Source: Pelobates cultripes (lineage: Eukaryota > Chordata > Amphibia > Anura > Pelobatidae). From it: 64,000 bases of DNA. A program made the translations under genes and the position numbers. The stretch's first letter is position 1. Every line of letters starts with the position of its first letter. The notes beneath the pieces were generated by a model. It had not been told where the DNA came from. It saw only the letters and a program-made list of their open reading frames with translations, and did not search any database. Location of the stretch: NCBI GenBank assembly GCA_933207985.1, contig OW240916.1, forward strand, positions 134,049,717 through 134,113,716, read 5' to 3'. Shown in pieces: positions 33,104 to 45,200 of this stretch.

Positions 33104-34285
33104 ACATAGATGATAGTGTGGCACAATAAAAAGATAAATAGGTGTACAGGTATATAAGGATCAACAGGACCAGGATTGTGTCTTCATATAAAACATAATC
33201 ACTTTATTCGTTCCAAAATGTAAAATACAGAGACAAAGGTGCTCTCTGTGTGAAAATATAACTTGCAGTATAATATCAAAGTCACTCACATGAGGTGCAG
33301 TATAGTCTGGTGTATAAAGTCTCTCTCCCAGCAGTCTTGGCACTTCATTGAAGTAGTCTGTGCTAAGCTGGCTGCACAGACAGCTAGAGAGTCTGTGATG
33401 TTTGTTCGGCTGTATGGGAGATTTGCCCCGTGCGTTCCACTGTGGCTCAATATGCGTTCCACTGCGCTGGATTTCTTCCCCAGTAGTGAGTTTCCAAAGT
33501 GTCAAAGAGCTATTAACATAGAAATATACATAATATACAATCAAAACAAATAAAATAAACTAAAATACAAAATCATAACAAAAAGATAATAATACATTCG
33601 TATGACCACATAAAAAGTGAGAACTTTTAGGATATAAATCGTGAACATGTCATTTTAAAATCAATCTGTCAAAAATACCATAGTGATCAGTATTCACAAA
33701 TAGACATTTTTTGATAAAAAAAATGATGACCCATCCTGGGGTAAACCATCATTATGGTATGAGGTATAATCTGTCAAAATGTGTAGCTGGCCACAAACCA
33801 ATTAAAAGTACAGTGGCAAACATCAAACTCTAATACCTCAATTATAAAAAAAAGTGCCATAACTGCTTTAAAATGGGAAATACCATAACCACTTTAAAAT
33901 CCAAAAATGAGCAGCTAATAAAGCAAATATAAGAACTAAAACCTAGGCAGATATACCTATTGATTAATGGAGATAGTATACATCTAGCTGAATCAAACAT
34001 AAGTATACATGTAGCTTAAAAATATCGGTGGAATCGAAATCGATAAAAAAAAATAAAAAAAAATATCATAAATATAAATAAAAATATACATAAATAAAAA
34101 TATCAATAGAATTAACATATAAAAAAATAAATAAGATAACTAAATAAATAAGGATGAGAGACAGTACAAAAATAGTGCAACATAAAAATCACTCTCAAAA
34201 ATGCATTCGATTCGAAATCTACATTTAACCCTTTTGATTCCAGTTTGTCTAGTTGTAAAATCCACTTGGCCTTGCTCTGTCTAGG
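33104..34285 (-). mobile_element. Penelope-like element, inverted left arm
   Basis: The minus strand carries the last codons of a Penelope-like ORF (AKWILQLDKLESKGLNVDF, rc of about 34215-34275), then its 3' untranslated region. It matches the plus-strand right arm (35090-38027) in reverse over about 33379-34284. It lacks the hAT found in the right arm and a 154-bp piece present at 37757-37910 there. It ends head-on against the right copy at about 34285. Extra sequence at 33160-33378 ('cactttattcgttccaaaatg') has no counterpart in the right arm. Confidence 0.85.
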
Positions 34286-35202
34286 GTCAGAGAGGATAAA
34301 GAGGATAAGATTAACACCAAAACCTTCCAGAAGTCAGTTGACTTTCTAACAGTTATCACAGAAGAACCTGGCTTGATAATATACCATACAGCCAGTTCAG
34401 AAGTATTGGGCGTAACTGCTCCAAGATAGAAGTATGCTAACTACAAATGAAGGATATGCAAAATCAATTGTTGATGACCTACTGGAAGGAGCAATGAAAA
34501 GAGCACTGGGAAGATACTTTAATGAACAGGATAAAAGTACCTCAACAAAAAATAGAGATTCCTTCATTTATAACCCAATATAGCAATCAATCGATTCAGC
34601 TAAGAAAGATTCTTAACAAGCATTGGGATATACTGAAAGGGGATCCATTATTGGACAAAATCCTGGGAACTAAACCAATAATTATTTACTCCAGAGCACC
34701 CAATTTAAAAACAAGCCCTAACACTAAAAGAGGAGAAAAGAAGAGATCTGAAATCAGTGGGAACAGGATTCCATAGATGTGGGAAATGTTTAGGATGTAT
34801 GAATAATCCAAACAATAAACCCCAGGTAAACGAATTTAAACATATGGAGTATTTTAAGAGTAAAACACACCTAAACTGTAACTCAATTGGAGTTATATAT
34901 CTTTTTATATGTCTATGTGGCAAATACGATATAGGAAGAACAAAAAGAGCCTTCCAAACTAGGCTAGGTGAGCATATTAGAAATATTAAAAAAAGGCCTC
35001 CTTACACAAAATCTTTCAAAGCATTTCCACACCAAACACTTAAGAAACCCAGAGGGCTTGGATTTTATGGCGATTGAAAGAGTCAGCTTACATTGGAGAG
35101 GGGGAGGCCTAGAGCTGGCCCTAGATAGAGCAGAGACAAAGTGGATTTTCCAACTACACACACTGGAACCAAAAGGGTTAAATGTCGATTTTTGTGAGTG
35201 AT
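34286..35202 (+). pseudogene. Penelope-like element ORF, C-terminal part with GIY-YIG nuclease
   Basis: Frames 34522-34776 and 34757-35201 read collinearly. Blocks: EIPSFITQYSNQSIQLRKIL and ILNKHWDILKGDPLL and SRAPNLKTSPNT (PLE RT thumb/connector), then RCGKCLGCM (zinc-type CxxC pair), then GVIYLFICLCGKYDIGRTKR with LGEHIRNI (the GIY-YIG endonuclease, VIY and Y-x-IG in place), and the C-terminal KWIFQLHTLEPKGLNVDF. Frameshifts occur near 34760 and 35070, where 34757 and 34968 frames take over. The upstream RT core is missing, so it is a truncated copy. PLEs insert with their own nuclease and RT, often as dimers with direct or inverted ends. Confidence 0.9.
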
Positions 35203-35395
35203 TTTTATGTTGTATTAATTTTCACTGTCTCTCATCCTTATTTATTTATTTATTTATCTTACTTAGTTTTTATATGTTAATTCTATTGATATTTTTATTT
35301 TTATTTATGTTTATTTTTATTTATGTTTTTTTTTTTTATTGTTTTCGATTCCACCGATATGTTGAAGCTATATGTACACTTAGGTTTGATTCAAC
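35203..35395 (+). mobile_element. Penelope-like 3' UTR, up to the hAT insertion
   Basis: AT-rich 3' flank of the PLE ORF: 'ctgtctctcatccttattta' then TATTTTTA tracts, 'gattccaccgatatg' and 'taggtttgattcaac'. All these are found in reverse in the left arm (about 34010-34160). Confidence 0.8.
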
Positions 35396-35850
35396 CAGGG
35401 CCGTCTTTAACGCGGGGCAAACGGGGCAGCTGCCCCGGGCCCAGTTTCTCTTGGGGGGCCCGAGGCACCTGCCCCGTGGGCCCCGCTGACCCCGGCGGGT
35501 GGGTGTCCGGTCGGGCAGGAAGGCGGGTGCGCGAGGGAGCACTCAGTGCTTCCTCTTCAGCTCCCTCGCGCACCGCACTGATGCGGAACCGAGGAAGATG
35601 GCGTCATCTTCCGGCCCCGGCATCCTGGGCTTGTGAGGGAGCTGAAGGAAGCAGTGAGTGCTCCTTGCGCCCGCCTTCCTGTAACCACCACCCAGAGTAC
35701 CACTGGACTGGGGAATCCCCCCCAACCTCCCAAAGGTGGGGAGGGCTGGGATTACGACTAAAAATGTGTGTATGTGTGTGATAGTGTATGTGTTTGTGTG
35801 TTAGTGTATGTGTCTCAGTGTGTGTGTTTGTGTGTTAGTGTATGTGTGTG

Positions 35851-35920
<70 letters not shown>

Positions 35921-37253
35921 TGTGTGTGTGTTTGTGTGTGTGTGTTAGTGTATGTGTGTGTTAGTGTATGTGTGTTGGTGTATGTGTGTTGGTGTGTGTG
36001 TGTTTGTGTGTTAGGTGTGTGTGTGTGTGTTTGTGTGTGTGTGTTTGTTGGTGTATGTGTGTGTTGGGTGTTTGTGTGTTGGTGTTTGTGTGTTAGTGTT
36101 TGTGTGTTGGTGTATGTGTGTGTTGGTGTATGTATGTGTGTGTTTGTGTGTGTTAGTGTATGTGTGTTAGTGTGTGTGTTTGTGTGTGTGTGTGTGTTTG
36201 TGTGTTGGTGTATGTGTGTGTTGGGTGTGTGTGTGTGTGTGTCAGCATGTCTGTGTGTGTGTGTCAGGTATGTCTGTGTGTCAGTATGTCTGTCTGTCTG
36301 TGTGTCAGTATATATGTGTGTGTGTCAGTATGTGTATGTGTCAGTATGTCTGTCAGTGCGTCAGTATGTCTGTTAGTGCATGTGTATGCATGTGTCAGTA
36401 TATCTGTCTGTGTGCCAGTATGTCTGTGGGTGTGTGTGTGTCAGTATATCAGTCTGTGTGTGTCAGTGTATGTGCCTGTGTGTGTGTGTCAGTATTTCTC
36501 AGTGTATGTGGGTGTCAGTATATCTGTCAGTGTGTGGGTGTCAGTATTTCTGTCAGTGTATGTGTGTCAGTATGTTGATCAGTGTATGTGTCTGTGTGTG
36601 TGTGTGTCGGTATGTCTGTATATGTGCCTGTGTCAGTATGTCTGTCAGTACGTCTACCAGTGTATGTGTCTGTGTGTGTGTCAATATATGTACCTGTGTC
36701 AGTGTGTCTGTCAGTGTATGTGCCTGTTTATCTGTATGTAGTCAGTGTATGTATCTGTGTATCTGCTTGTGCGTCAGAGTGTGTACCTGTGCATCTGAGC
36801 CGCAACTTTAAATACAAATACACACCTCCAACGTCAACACTACATACAAGCACACTCCTACATTCAAAAACAAACACTACACATAAATGCACACTTGCAT
36901 TCAAACTCCAGTACCACATACAAACACATTCACACAAACATACTCCATACAAACACATGCTTACATTCAAACATACTAACATGGCTCAGTGCTAAATACA
37001 ACCCTGCAAGCATGGGAAATTGGTAGAGTCCCAGCTGTCAAAGCATTGTTGGAGTTGCACGACAGATGGGGTTCTACCTTTAGTCCAACCTTGCAATTGG
37101 GGTCCCAATAAAATTCATTCTACTTTAGTACCGCCACTGCGTTGGGATGGATGCCGTGATTGCATACCAGGGAGTGAGGGGCGAGAGCGGCAGGGCACAG
37201 GGGGCCCAAGCAAACACTTGCCCAGGGTCCATTCGTTATTAAAGACGGCCCTG
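35396..37253. mobile_element. hAT-type element, non-autonomous, 8-bp TSD
   Basis: 1,858 bp starting CAGGGCCGTCTTTAA and ending TTAAAGACGGCCCTG. It is flanked by the perfect 8-bp duplication GATTCAAC (35388-35395 and 37254-37261). The left third is very GC-rich (35410-35700). The middle is an expanded GT-rich array of TGTGTGTCAGTATGTCTG-type units (35770-36800). The right part is unique. No transposase frame exists. The pre-integration site is visible in the inverted PLE arm ('tgattcagctagatg' in reverse around 33985-34000), so this is a verified insertion. Confidence 0.93.
35768..36800. repeat. GT-rich minisatellite
   Basis: (GT)n changing rightwards into TGTGTCAGTATGTCTGTCAG-type units. All the Cys/Val-rich frames here, up to 193 codons, are repeat translation and not proteins. 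Confidence 0.95.
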
Positions 37254-38035
37254 GATTCAACAAGATATATGCTATCTCCATTAATCAATTGGTATATCTG
37301 CCTAGGTTTTAGTTCTTGTATTTGCTGTATTAGCTGCTCATTTTTGGATTTTAAAGTGGTTATGGTATTTCCAATTTTAAAGCAGTTATGGTAATTTTTT
37401 TAATTTAATTGAAGGATTAGAGTTTGATGTTTGCCACTGAGCTTTTAATTGGTTTGTGGCCAGCTACACATTTTGACAGATTATACCTCATACAATAATG
37501 ATGGTTTACCCCAGGATGGGTCATCATTTTTTATCAAAAAAATTCAATTTTTGACCACTGATCACTATGGTATTTTTGACAGATTGATTTTAAAATGACA
37601 TGTTCACGATTTATATCCTAACGCAAAGTTCTCACTTCTTATGTGGTCATACGAATGTATTATTATCTTTTTGTTATGATTTTGTATTTTAGTTTATTTT
37701 ATTTGTTTTGATTGTATATTATGTATATTTCTATGTTAATAGCTCTTTGACACTTTAAGGTATATTGCAAGTAGATTATTTAGGACAACAAGGGGTTAAT
37801 AATATTTTATCCAATTTTTGCTGGAGGGGTTTAAATATCCAGCAGTCCAACACTGAAGCATACCTCTGAAGAAGTGACCGCTAGAGTCACAAAACGCGTA
37901 ATATTACTTTGGAAACTCACTACTGGGGAAGAAATCCAGCGCAGTGGAACGCATATTGAGCCACAGTGGAATGCACGTGGCCAATCTCCCATACACCCGA
38001 ACAAACATCACGGACTCTCTAGCTGTCTTTAGTTT
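37254..38035 (+). mobile_element. Penelope-like element, right arm after the hAT
   Basis: The PLE terminal region resumes ('ctatctccattaatcaattgg'...). It matches the left arm in reverse to about 38027, where both reach 'cggactctctagctgtc' and diverge. It contains the 154-bp module 37757-37910 with a hammerhead-like motif (37866-37900). The module is bounded by the 5-bp direct repeat ACTTT (37752-37756 and 37906-37910). Confidence 0.82.
37866..37900 (+). ncRNA. Hammerhead-ribozyme-like motif in PLE terminal region (degenerate)
   Basis: CTGAAGA (37866-37872) fits the first conserved core segment CUGANGA. Then GTGAC (37874-37878) and GTCAC (37886-37890) form a perfect 5-bp stem with a 7-nt loop, and AAAACGCGTA (37891-37900) stands where GAAACGCGTH is expected. 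Hammerhead motifs with a minimal ACGCGT helix III are known from Penelope-like terminal repeats. Here the conserved G12 is an A, so self-cleavage is not expected from this copy. A clear helix I partner is not seen. Confidence 0.5.
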
Positions 38036-38807
38036 GTTACTAGAGTATCTAGCTCAATAGGCAAGTTCCATGGCTGTCTTCTTAGCAAGGATTTTTATGC
38101 TTAGCCTTTTTAAGAGCTAATAATATTCAGACTATTGGATTACAGCACCATTTGGATTACAGTATACTATTGGTTTATACAGCTAAGTAGATGAGATCCC
38201 CATTAGGGATTTCTTGCTTAGCTTGGACACAAGCTAAAACATTGTAGACTTTTTGGACGAAGTGAGTGTAACAGATATATTGTATATGAGTTATTTCTCT
38301 TATAGCACTAATTCTTTTCTATTCACTACTTAGTGGACCTACCCCTGTTCCCAACGTTTGGTCATTTTTATTTGATTTATTTATATATTTATATTTTCAT
38401 TTTTACATCTGTGCACGAGTGTTAATATTTCAGTAATACCTGCACTAAGCTACATTTTTAATTTAAGATACTGGGCCATAGGTAATACAGTCTGTAGAGA
38501 AGCCTGTACTTGCGCATCCTTTTTAACCCACTCACGAACACTAAATAACAAAGAGATAATGGTAATCTCATATAAGCACTCATAGGGGCAATCTTAAAAT
38601 TTTCAGTGTCTATAACATCCCTAAAAGGGGAGGCAGGAGAAAGAGATCACTCTCCAGATCATCCTACTACACCCCATCATAAAGGATATTGTAATATGGG
38701 GAACTGATAAGCCTTAATATGGGGAACCCATTAACCACTTTTTTGGAGGTGAATTGAGTACTAACCTAGATATTCAAGGTGTGTATGTCACCAAATTAAA
38801 TGAAAAG
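38036..38807. other. AT-rich stretch, PLE flank
   Basis: It may be further PLE 5' region or old repeat sequence. Features such as 'tggacgaagtgagtgtaac' and 'ccctgttcccaacg' could not be assigned. No coding signal. The AAAAG target duplication of the LTR-A copy is at 38803-38807. Confidence 0.4.
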
Positions 38808-39888
38808 TGTAGCGAAAGTGACCTCGACACTGGTTTTTGGAGGGGCCTGTTTGCCAGCCTCCTGCCCTGCGACTATGGCACTGGGATGTATTGCCCTTTA
38901 AGGAACTGATTTGGGCATACTGTATTCTATTATGCTGCTGCCGGCCCTTTAAGAACCATCTGGGGACATACTGTGGAGTTACTGGGTGGCCACCATTTCA
39001 TGTATCAGAGGCACATGGTGAGAACAATGGATGAAGCACATGGTGAGAACAATGGATGGCGGCACTGTTTTGACTTTTCTACACGGTGCCATCACGCCGG
39101 TATTTGGTACACAAAGACATCGTTCAGTAGTTTTAAACTACAGAACAGGGAACACATTTAACAGTAATTATTTTTCATATAGCCTGTATATGTTCTGCGG
39201 AATCTGCATTAAACCGTATCTGCATTAAACCGTATCCAAACTACTGAACGGATCTGGGTGAATTTTGGATATGTGGTTCACCCAGATCCCCCGGTTCTAA
39301 GGATATATTTTTATTGGGTTATTGCATGTTTTGGGGTCCCTGTGATATGTTTTATAATACTGTATTTTCCTGCCTATGATAATTAAGTTAGTCTATTGTG
39401 TTGAGATAATTGTATCACAGGCAGAGGGGAGGATTTCTGATGTAATGAATGGGAGTGTTAGCTGTGCTGTAATCAGTTGATTGGTTGTTCTTCAAAACCC
39501 TGTGGGCAGTACTATGTTGGTAGAATGTGAATAAAAGAGGCTGTATGTGTACAGACAGTTCTTCTTCACCCTCAATCTAGAGTCCTGTCTATTATTGGGG
39601 GAATTGCTATATCACTACAAGGGATTGCTATGCTCTGCATACTCCCTTAGCTAATCACTACTAAGCTCTTTTAAGAGCTTGTTCCTGCTTCACTCTCTTG
39701 GAGGAAAGGTTCACCCACTGGAACCAGGAGCCTTGTCGTAGGTCCAGGGTGGGTAGGAGACGGCGAGACCCCAACCAAGCTGCGGCGGTTTGTGGGGTCT
39801 GTGGTGGTTGTGGTGTCTGCGGAGTGTTTGGAGCCCTCTGTAAGCACTAGGAGCATCCTTCAATGGAGGTACCAGGTGATCCGTTACA
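38808..39888 (+). mobile_element. Solo LTR, family LTR-A, with 5-bp TSD
   Basis: 1,081 bp from TGTAGCGA to CCGTTACA, with TG...CA ends that are near inverted copies. The 5-bp duplication AAAAG flanks it at 38803-38807 and 39889-39893. An AATAAA signal lies at 39530-39535. There are no internal domains and only one LTR, so it is a solo LTR formed by recombination between the two LTRs of an insertion. The length and TSD fit Metaviridae or ERV-type elements; class is not determined. Two other partial copies lie at 1-683 (plus) and 2990-3575 (minus). Confidence 0.92.
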
Positions 39889-39893
39889 AAAAG

Positions 39894-40790
39894 TTTTAAA
39901 CTGTTCTAAAAAAAAACACGAATTAACTGGTAAGGGAAGCATACAAAACATATATAATAAGTTTCGGAGAATTATTATTTCAGTAGTGCTACTCCTTGCA
40001 AACCAAGATAAATGTACATGCTACAAGAGTGTAAGTCCTGATTAATTTGGGAAATTAAGACAAGGTAGTTAAACTTGTATGTCTTCCTCCAGGCATTTTG
40101 GAATCTTAATTTCTCAGTATTTGATAACTTGCCAATCATAGGCATATAGAGATAATATTTCCTGTAATACTGAATCAGTAATTGCAATAGGCAAAGCCTG
40201 AGTTTTAGGTATGCCAAGTCTATAATATGATAACTGTCCACATAATTACAATGTATGCAGAGGTGGTAAAGACTTAAAGGTAAAGGATCTGTAATGATTA
40301 ATATAATATCATTAGCAAACATGGTTAGGAGATAGATATTGTGATAAAACGTAATGAGATTGCAGGGGTATCACTAATGGTTCTAAGGTTAAAATAAATA
40401 AAATTGGGGAAAGGGGGCGACCCTGTCTGGTTCCATTAGAAATAAAAGTAAATCATAAGTGAGCCCAGTGTAATAACTATGGGCTAATGGGCAGGAGTGT
40501 AAGACCATAACTGCTCTGACTATTTCTGGATGAATGCCAAAGTAACATAACATCCTTGTAATAAAATGCCAGTTAAGACCATCAAAGGCTTTTTCAGCAT
40601 CCAGTACCAGTAACAGTGCATATTAGATGTATGCAGACTGTGGAGAAGATTTAATACATTTAATAAATATTATTGTCAGAGCCATACCTAAATTTAAAAA
40701 AAGCATGCGTGATCTTTGTGAATTAAAGATGAAATTACAGTGAGAAAAATTGTTAGCTAAAAGTTTAGAGTACAGCTTCATTTTTAACAG
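39894..40790 (-). pseudogene. L1-clade LINE C, RT fragment
   Basis: On the minus strand, broken frames give LDAEKAFDGLNW (about 40580-40615), NGTRQGRPLSPILFILTLEP (about 40380-40440) and MFANDIILIITDPLPL (39975-40322). The last is the YADD region with Asp changed to Asn. Catalytic loss and stops show it is dead. The solo LTR 38808-39888 sits at its downstream end and the LTR at 40796 at its upstream end. Confidence 0.85.
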
Positions 40791-40795
40791 GGATA

Positions 40796-41399
40796 TGTCA
40801 TGGAGTATAACCCTAACATCTTACTGGACCTTAGAGTGGCTGGACTTAACATTAGACAGAGTAAAGCGTAGTCGAAATACGAGCCGAGGTCAGGGTAATG
40901 GAGAGACAGTGAAAACGAGAACATGCCAGAGTCACGGTAATAATCAGAAGGGCAAACAAGACAGGCAAGGGTTAAAGAGAAACTCAGAGTCAGGAAACAA
41001 AGCCAAGGTCAATACTAGAACACAATACTAATCACAAGATACGCACTAAAGGGTACTTGGAATAAACACCACAATAGGGCACAGAATCTAGGGCCAGGTA
41101 AGTTTAAATACTTTTATTTTTAATTTGATTGGTCCACGTCATGCCTGTGCCCCCAAAAAATGCGTGAATTGGGGTGCCGGAATGATGTGGGCCAATGGGA
41201 GCTGACCCCAAGGTTAGGCTCCCATTTCTCTTTTAAGAACGTGCTCAGGATGCGAGCAGCGCTCCCAATACTGTACTGGCCACCCGCCCGATCAGACTGT
41301 TCAGCACGGCCCGCCAGGAGACAGGAATTTTTAGACCCGCATGCGGCTCGTCTGGAGGCAGGAGTGCTCGAGCCGTGCGTGGCTCGATCGGAGGACACA
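40796..41399 (-). mobile_element. Gypsy-type LTR, inverted
   Basis: On the minus strand it ends CTCCATGACA at 40796 and contains 'gacctcggctcgtatttcga' and 'cttgcctgtcttg' blocks, similar in style to the LTR at 27866-28366. A GC-rich promoter-like half lies at 41150-41395 and it begins near TGTGTCC (about 41399). No duplication confirmed. The AATAAA-type region and the TATA position are not certain. Confidence 0.55.
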
Positions 41400-41411
41400 T
41401 TATATATATAT

Positions 41412-41459
<48 letters not shown>
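41400..41459. repeat. TA microsatellite
   Basis: (TA)n with an AAATA interruption, at the outer end of the LTR above. Confidence 0.9.
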
Positions 41460-41462
<3 letters not shown>

Positions 41463-41920
41463 TGGCTGAAACATTTTCATATGTGTTCCTTACCAGTTGA
41501 GATGTTGACTGCACACATTTGTCTAAACCAGTCAAGTAACATGGCTGCAAAAGGAAGAAGTAGAAATTGTATCTGTGCAGCAGATAACTTATGAATGGAG
41601 AGATAAAATAGGAAGTTTGAATTTGTGGGAAGGGTGCCAAGGTTTTTTGGCTAAATTATAAAATGTTAATTATATGCAAAAACAATATAATATCAAAATA
41701 ATTATATACAAATTTTGTGGCCTTAAAAATTAAATCAAATAAAACGTATTTGAGAGAAAATGTGCCTTAATTGTTAAGTTAGTAAGGCTCTGTTGCTCTG
41801 AGTGTGAAACATGCATTTAATTTTATGTAAAATAAAACTAGTTTGATGTCCATAATAGTATTTTATTTAAGTGGTAGACCTTGAATGGTGGGAAGAAATT
41901 GTGGGAAGGGATTATGCTTG

Positions 41921-42262
41921 GGAATAAAGGAGGAGACTATATTTAAAAGAAGAACACAGTAAAGGAGGAGACTATATTTAAAAGAAGAAAAACTACCACA
42001 ACAAGAGGACATAGTCTTAAATTAGAGGGACAAAGGTTTAAAAATAATATCAGGAAGTATTACTTTACTGAGAGGGTAGTGGATGCATGGAATAGCCTTC
42101 CAGCTAAAGTGGTAGAGGTTAACACAGTAAAGGAGTTTAAGCATGCATGGGATAGGCATAAGGCTATCCTAACTATAAGATAAGGCTAGGGACTAATGAA
42201 AGTTTTTAGAAAATTGGGCAGACTAGATGGGCCGAATGGTTCTTATCTGCCGTCACACTCTA
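41921..42262 (+). pseudogene. CR1-like LINE (family A), short 3' fragment
   Basis: The last approximately 300 bp of CR1-A: 'ggaggagactatatttaaaag', the VVDAWNSLPAKVVE coding block and the 'gatgggccgaatggttctta' 3' UTR. The first ~30 bp ('acagtaaaggaggagactat'...) are duplicated in tandem at 41926-41985. 5' truncated; no typical tail remains beyond 42262. Confidence 0.85.
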
Positions 42263-45200
42263 ATAAAGCATGTAGGGATAACCAATAATTGTACAGCATG
42301 TATATTAAGAAAGGTGCTAAAGGTATTAAAGCCACTCCCTTAAGTGGTAAAGTCACAGTAATATTTGAAATAAATACCTACTTGTTTTATCAATATATAA
42401 AAAATAAATGTTATCACATGAAATATATAAAATAATAAACTTTATTACATGAAATATATAAAAAAAATAACCTTTATTATGCGTATACAAAAAAGTTTGG
42501 ATCAACAGTGCAGTTTGTTCCTAGATTTCTTCATTTCTAGGGCATGCGTAATAAAAATCAGCCTGATTCAACACAAAAGGGCAAAATAAATACTAAATAA
42601 AGATTGGTTCCTTCTCCATAAAAGATACGGCAACCCCAGATGATTATTTCAGCCTTGTTAGGCCTCATCAGTGAGGCATAGCCAAAACCCCACTACGCAC
42701 AGTGAGCAAGGAGTCCACATCTGGAATACTAAAACAATCGTCCAGGGTTCTCTCATGCAGAGGGAACTTGCCAACATTTTCTTTAGATCTGTACTGACCT
42801 TGTGGGCTGGACCAGCCTGATATGCAAATGGTATAGGTTCTGTCTGTAAAAATAGTAGACCTAAGCAGGGTTTCACCGAAGGGCAAGCTATTGAAGCTTC
42901 TCTAAGCTTTTGCATATTTTCAGAGTTCTTATATTCTCTTTTTATAACAGTGTATGCTCAAGATTTCTGGGCTTCACTAAGGACCAAACGTTACTTGTGA
43001 GGGTAATTAAGCCTCTTATAATTAAACCAAGTTCATAGTATTAGGGATACAAAGTTGTATTCCTAACACTATAGTGCCCTCTGCCCTCCCCCCTCCAAAA
43101 TAAAAAGTAAGAACAAACTTAGAAACCATACATACTTGATACAAGTAGGATATCTAAGATCAAATAGGAATTGTGCAATGAATCTCAATAGAAGGAGTGA
43201 TTCTGCAGATTGAGTTAAAACACAGCAATTATAACATGTGCACAAGAAAACTGAAGGGTTTGAAACCATGAATAAAGTCGCCATTGGTGGACTATGGATG
43301 AACACCAGGTGGCTATTGTCCCATACAGTTAGGACAATAGGGGGAACTGTCATCAGTCCTTTAGGGATGCCAGTATATATAACTGGAAAAGCAAACATAA
43401 ATTTGTGAGCCAGCTCAGAGACCTCAGAGAGTTGAGCAACCCTGATGGAGCAACATTGCAGGAAAAATTGGTATAGAGATAGTGAAGCATTACAGCCCTA
43501 TAGGATTAAAACAAATAGGTAAGCAAAGGATACCCAGCAGAGTAAATTCTAAGAACATAAAAATCCTAATATATCAGCAGCACGTATTATTGTATAATTA
43601 GAAAAATATATATATAGACAGAGCCATGGCGCCTAAAATGCAATAACAAGCCAATAAGGCAGCCAAGAGGTTGTGAAGGTCAGATGGAGTAGAAGCTTCA
43701 CTGTAAGAGAATTCTAAGCTCATACCACTGAATTGTTCCACTGGTGCAGAAGAGCTAACCTGCCTTCCAGTGAAAATTTCACTTTTGTGACCCCATTCCA
43801 TTGGTTAATTAGCTTAGTCGGAAATTCACAAACATAAATGATGTTGGAGACCTTAGTACTGGGAGCAAAGTCTTTGTGTTTAGCCAGCTGCATACAGCTG
43901 AATGGTAGAAAATTGAGTTGGGAGTTAAGGTGGAGACCCAACAGCTCTTATAAGGCTCTCTCTCTGGTAGTCTAATAAGGAAGCTGAACAATTACATATT
44001 TTGGTGAAGATATAGGGATTTGTCCAGGAGTAGCTCATGCTGAGCTACATCCAGCAAATAAAGTAAAAAATACTCAGTTATAAAATCATAAAGAGATCAG
44101 TTGGATACTTGCTCAGACATACTTCTCAAGTGGATATTACTTTGCCGAGAGTGATCTTCATAGTCTGCCATTTTGCACTCCAGTGCCTGAAAGTGACCTT
44201 CCTGGGTGTTATAGTGTTGCAAACTTCCACTACTTCCTCCCACTTGCCTTCAATATGGTCTGCACACTCTCTTTTGCCATAATGTCTCCTCTTTTAGCAA
44301 AGCTGTGTTGTAGATAAGATTATAGCTTATCCAGAAACTTCTTCACCTGAAGGCTCCATACTGGGGAATTAGACACAGTCATCACATCAATGCCTGAAAG
44401 GCTTGTGGCGGGAGTTGGATGCCTTTTGCCGCCATCTTGGATCTGCAAACTGCACAGAGGAGCTGACACTTTAAGTTGCATTTTACTGTCCTTGGAATTC
44501 TTCTTGTTGTGGAAACGCATCCAGGTAAATATTAGCACCAAGATCTGCCAGATTTATAAAGTAGTTAGTTGGGTAACCTGCACAATAAATTGCTTTAATG
44601 CAGTCATAAGTGGGAGCTCACTGCCTAAGCATCTCATTCCATCAACTTCTGGGCATGCCCCCCATAAAGCTTTTTTTTTCATTTCCAAAACAAAACTTGA
44701 GCAACTTGCTACATATTCACTCACTAGTGCACATTTCTTAAAGCATTTCTTTAATGACTTATTCCATTGAAATACACAGAAATCCATTTACAGATTTGTC
44801 ATTCAAGAAGCTCTCATTGACTTCAACTTAAAAAAGTGGAGAAAGCATTGAGCAAGTGTAGAAAATAAGCAAATGGATAAAGTTTACTAGAACTTACATG
44901 ACACAAGAAATATGTTATGAAGGCAATATAAGGAAAAACATAAAGGGGACATAATGTCTACTGCTATGACATACCTAATATTCTAAGATTTCAGGTGGCA
45001 TGGTGGTAAATTTAGTGCTTGGAATATTCTTTTAAAATTAGCTACTTTTTGCCTTTTGCATGAATTAGCTATTCTGTCACCTTATATCCCCAGCTGTCAG
45101 ACTTTAATATTTTTGTCTGAAATCATGTCTTGTGTCTGAATTCTGCTGGGAACCGATCACACACTCATGACAAACAGATAAGTTGAAGCTGACACTAATG

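Noticed and set aside
35768..36811. Cys/Val-rich open frames of up to 193 codons
   Set aside because: They are the translation of a GT minisatellite and are open in several phases at once.
44390..44770. 126-codon frame as a possible host exon
   Set aside because: No recognised family, no splice-site support and overlapping antisense frames.
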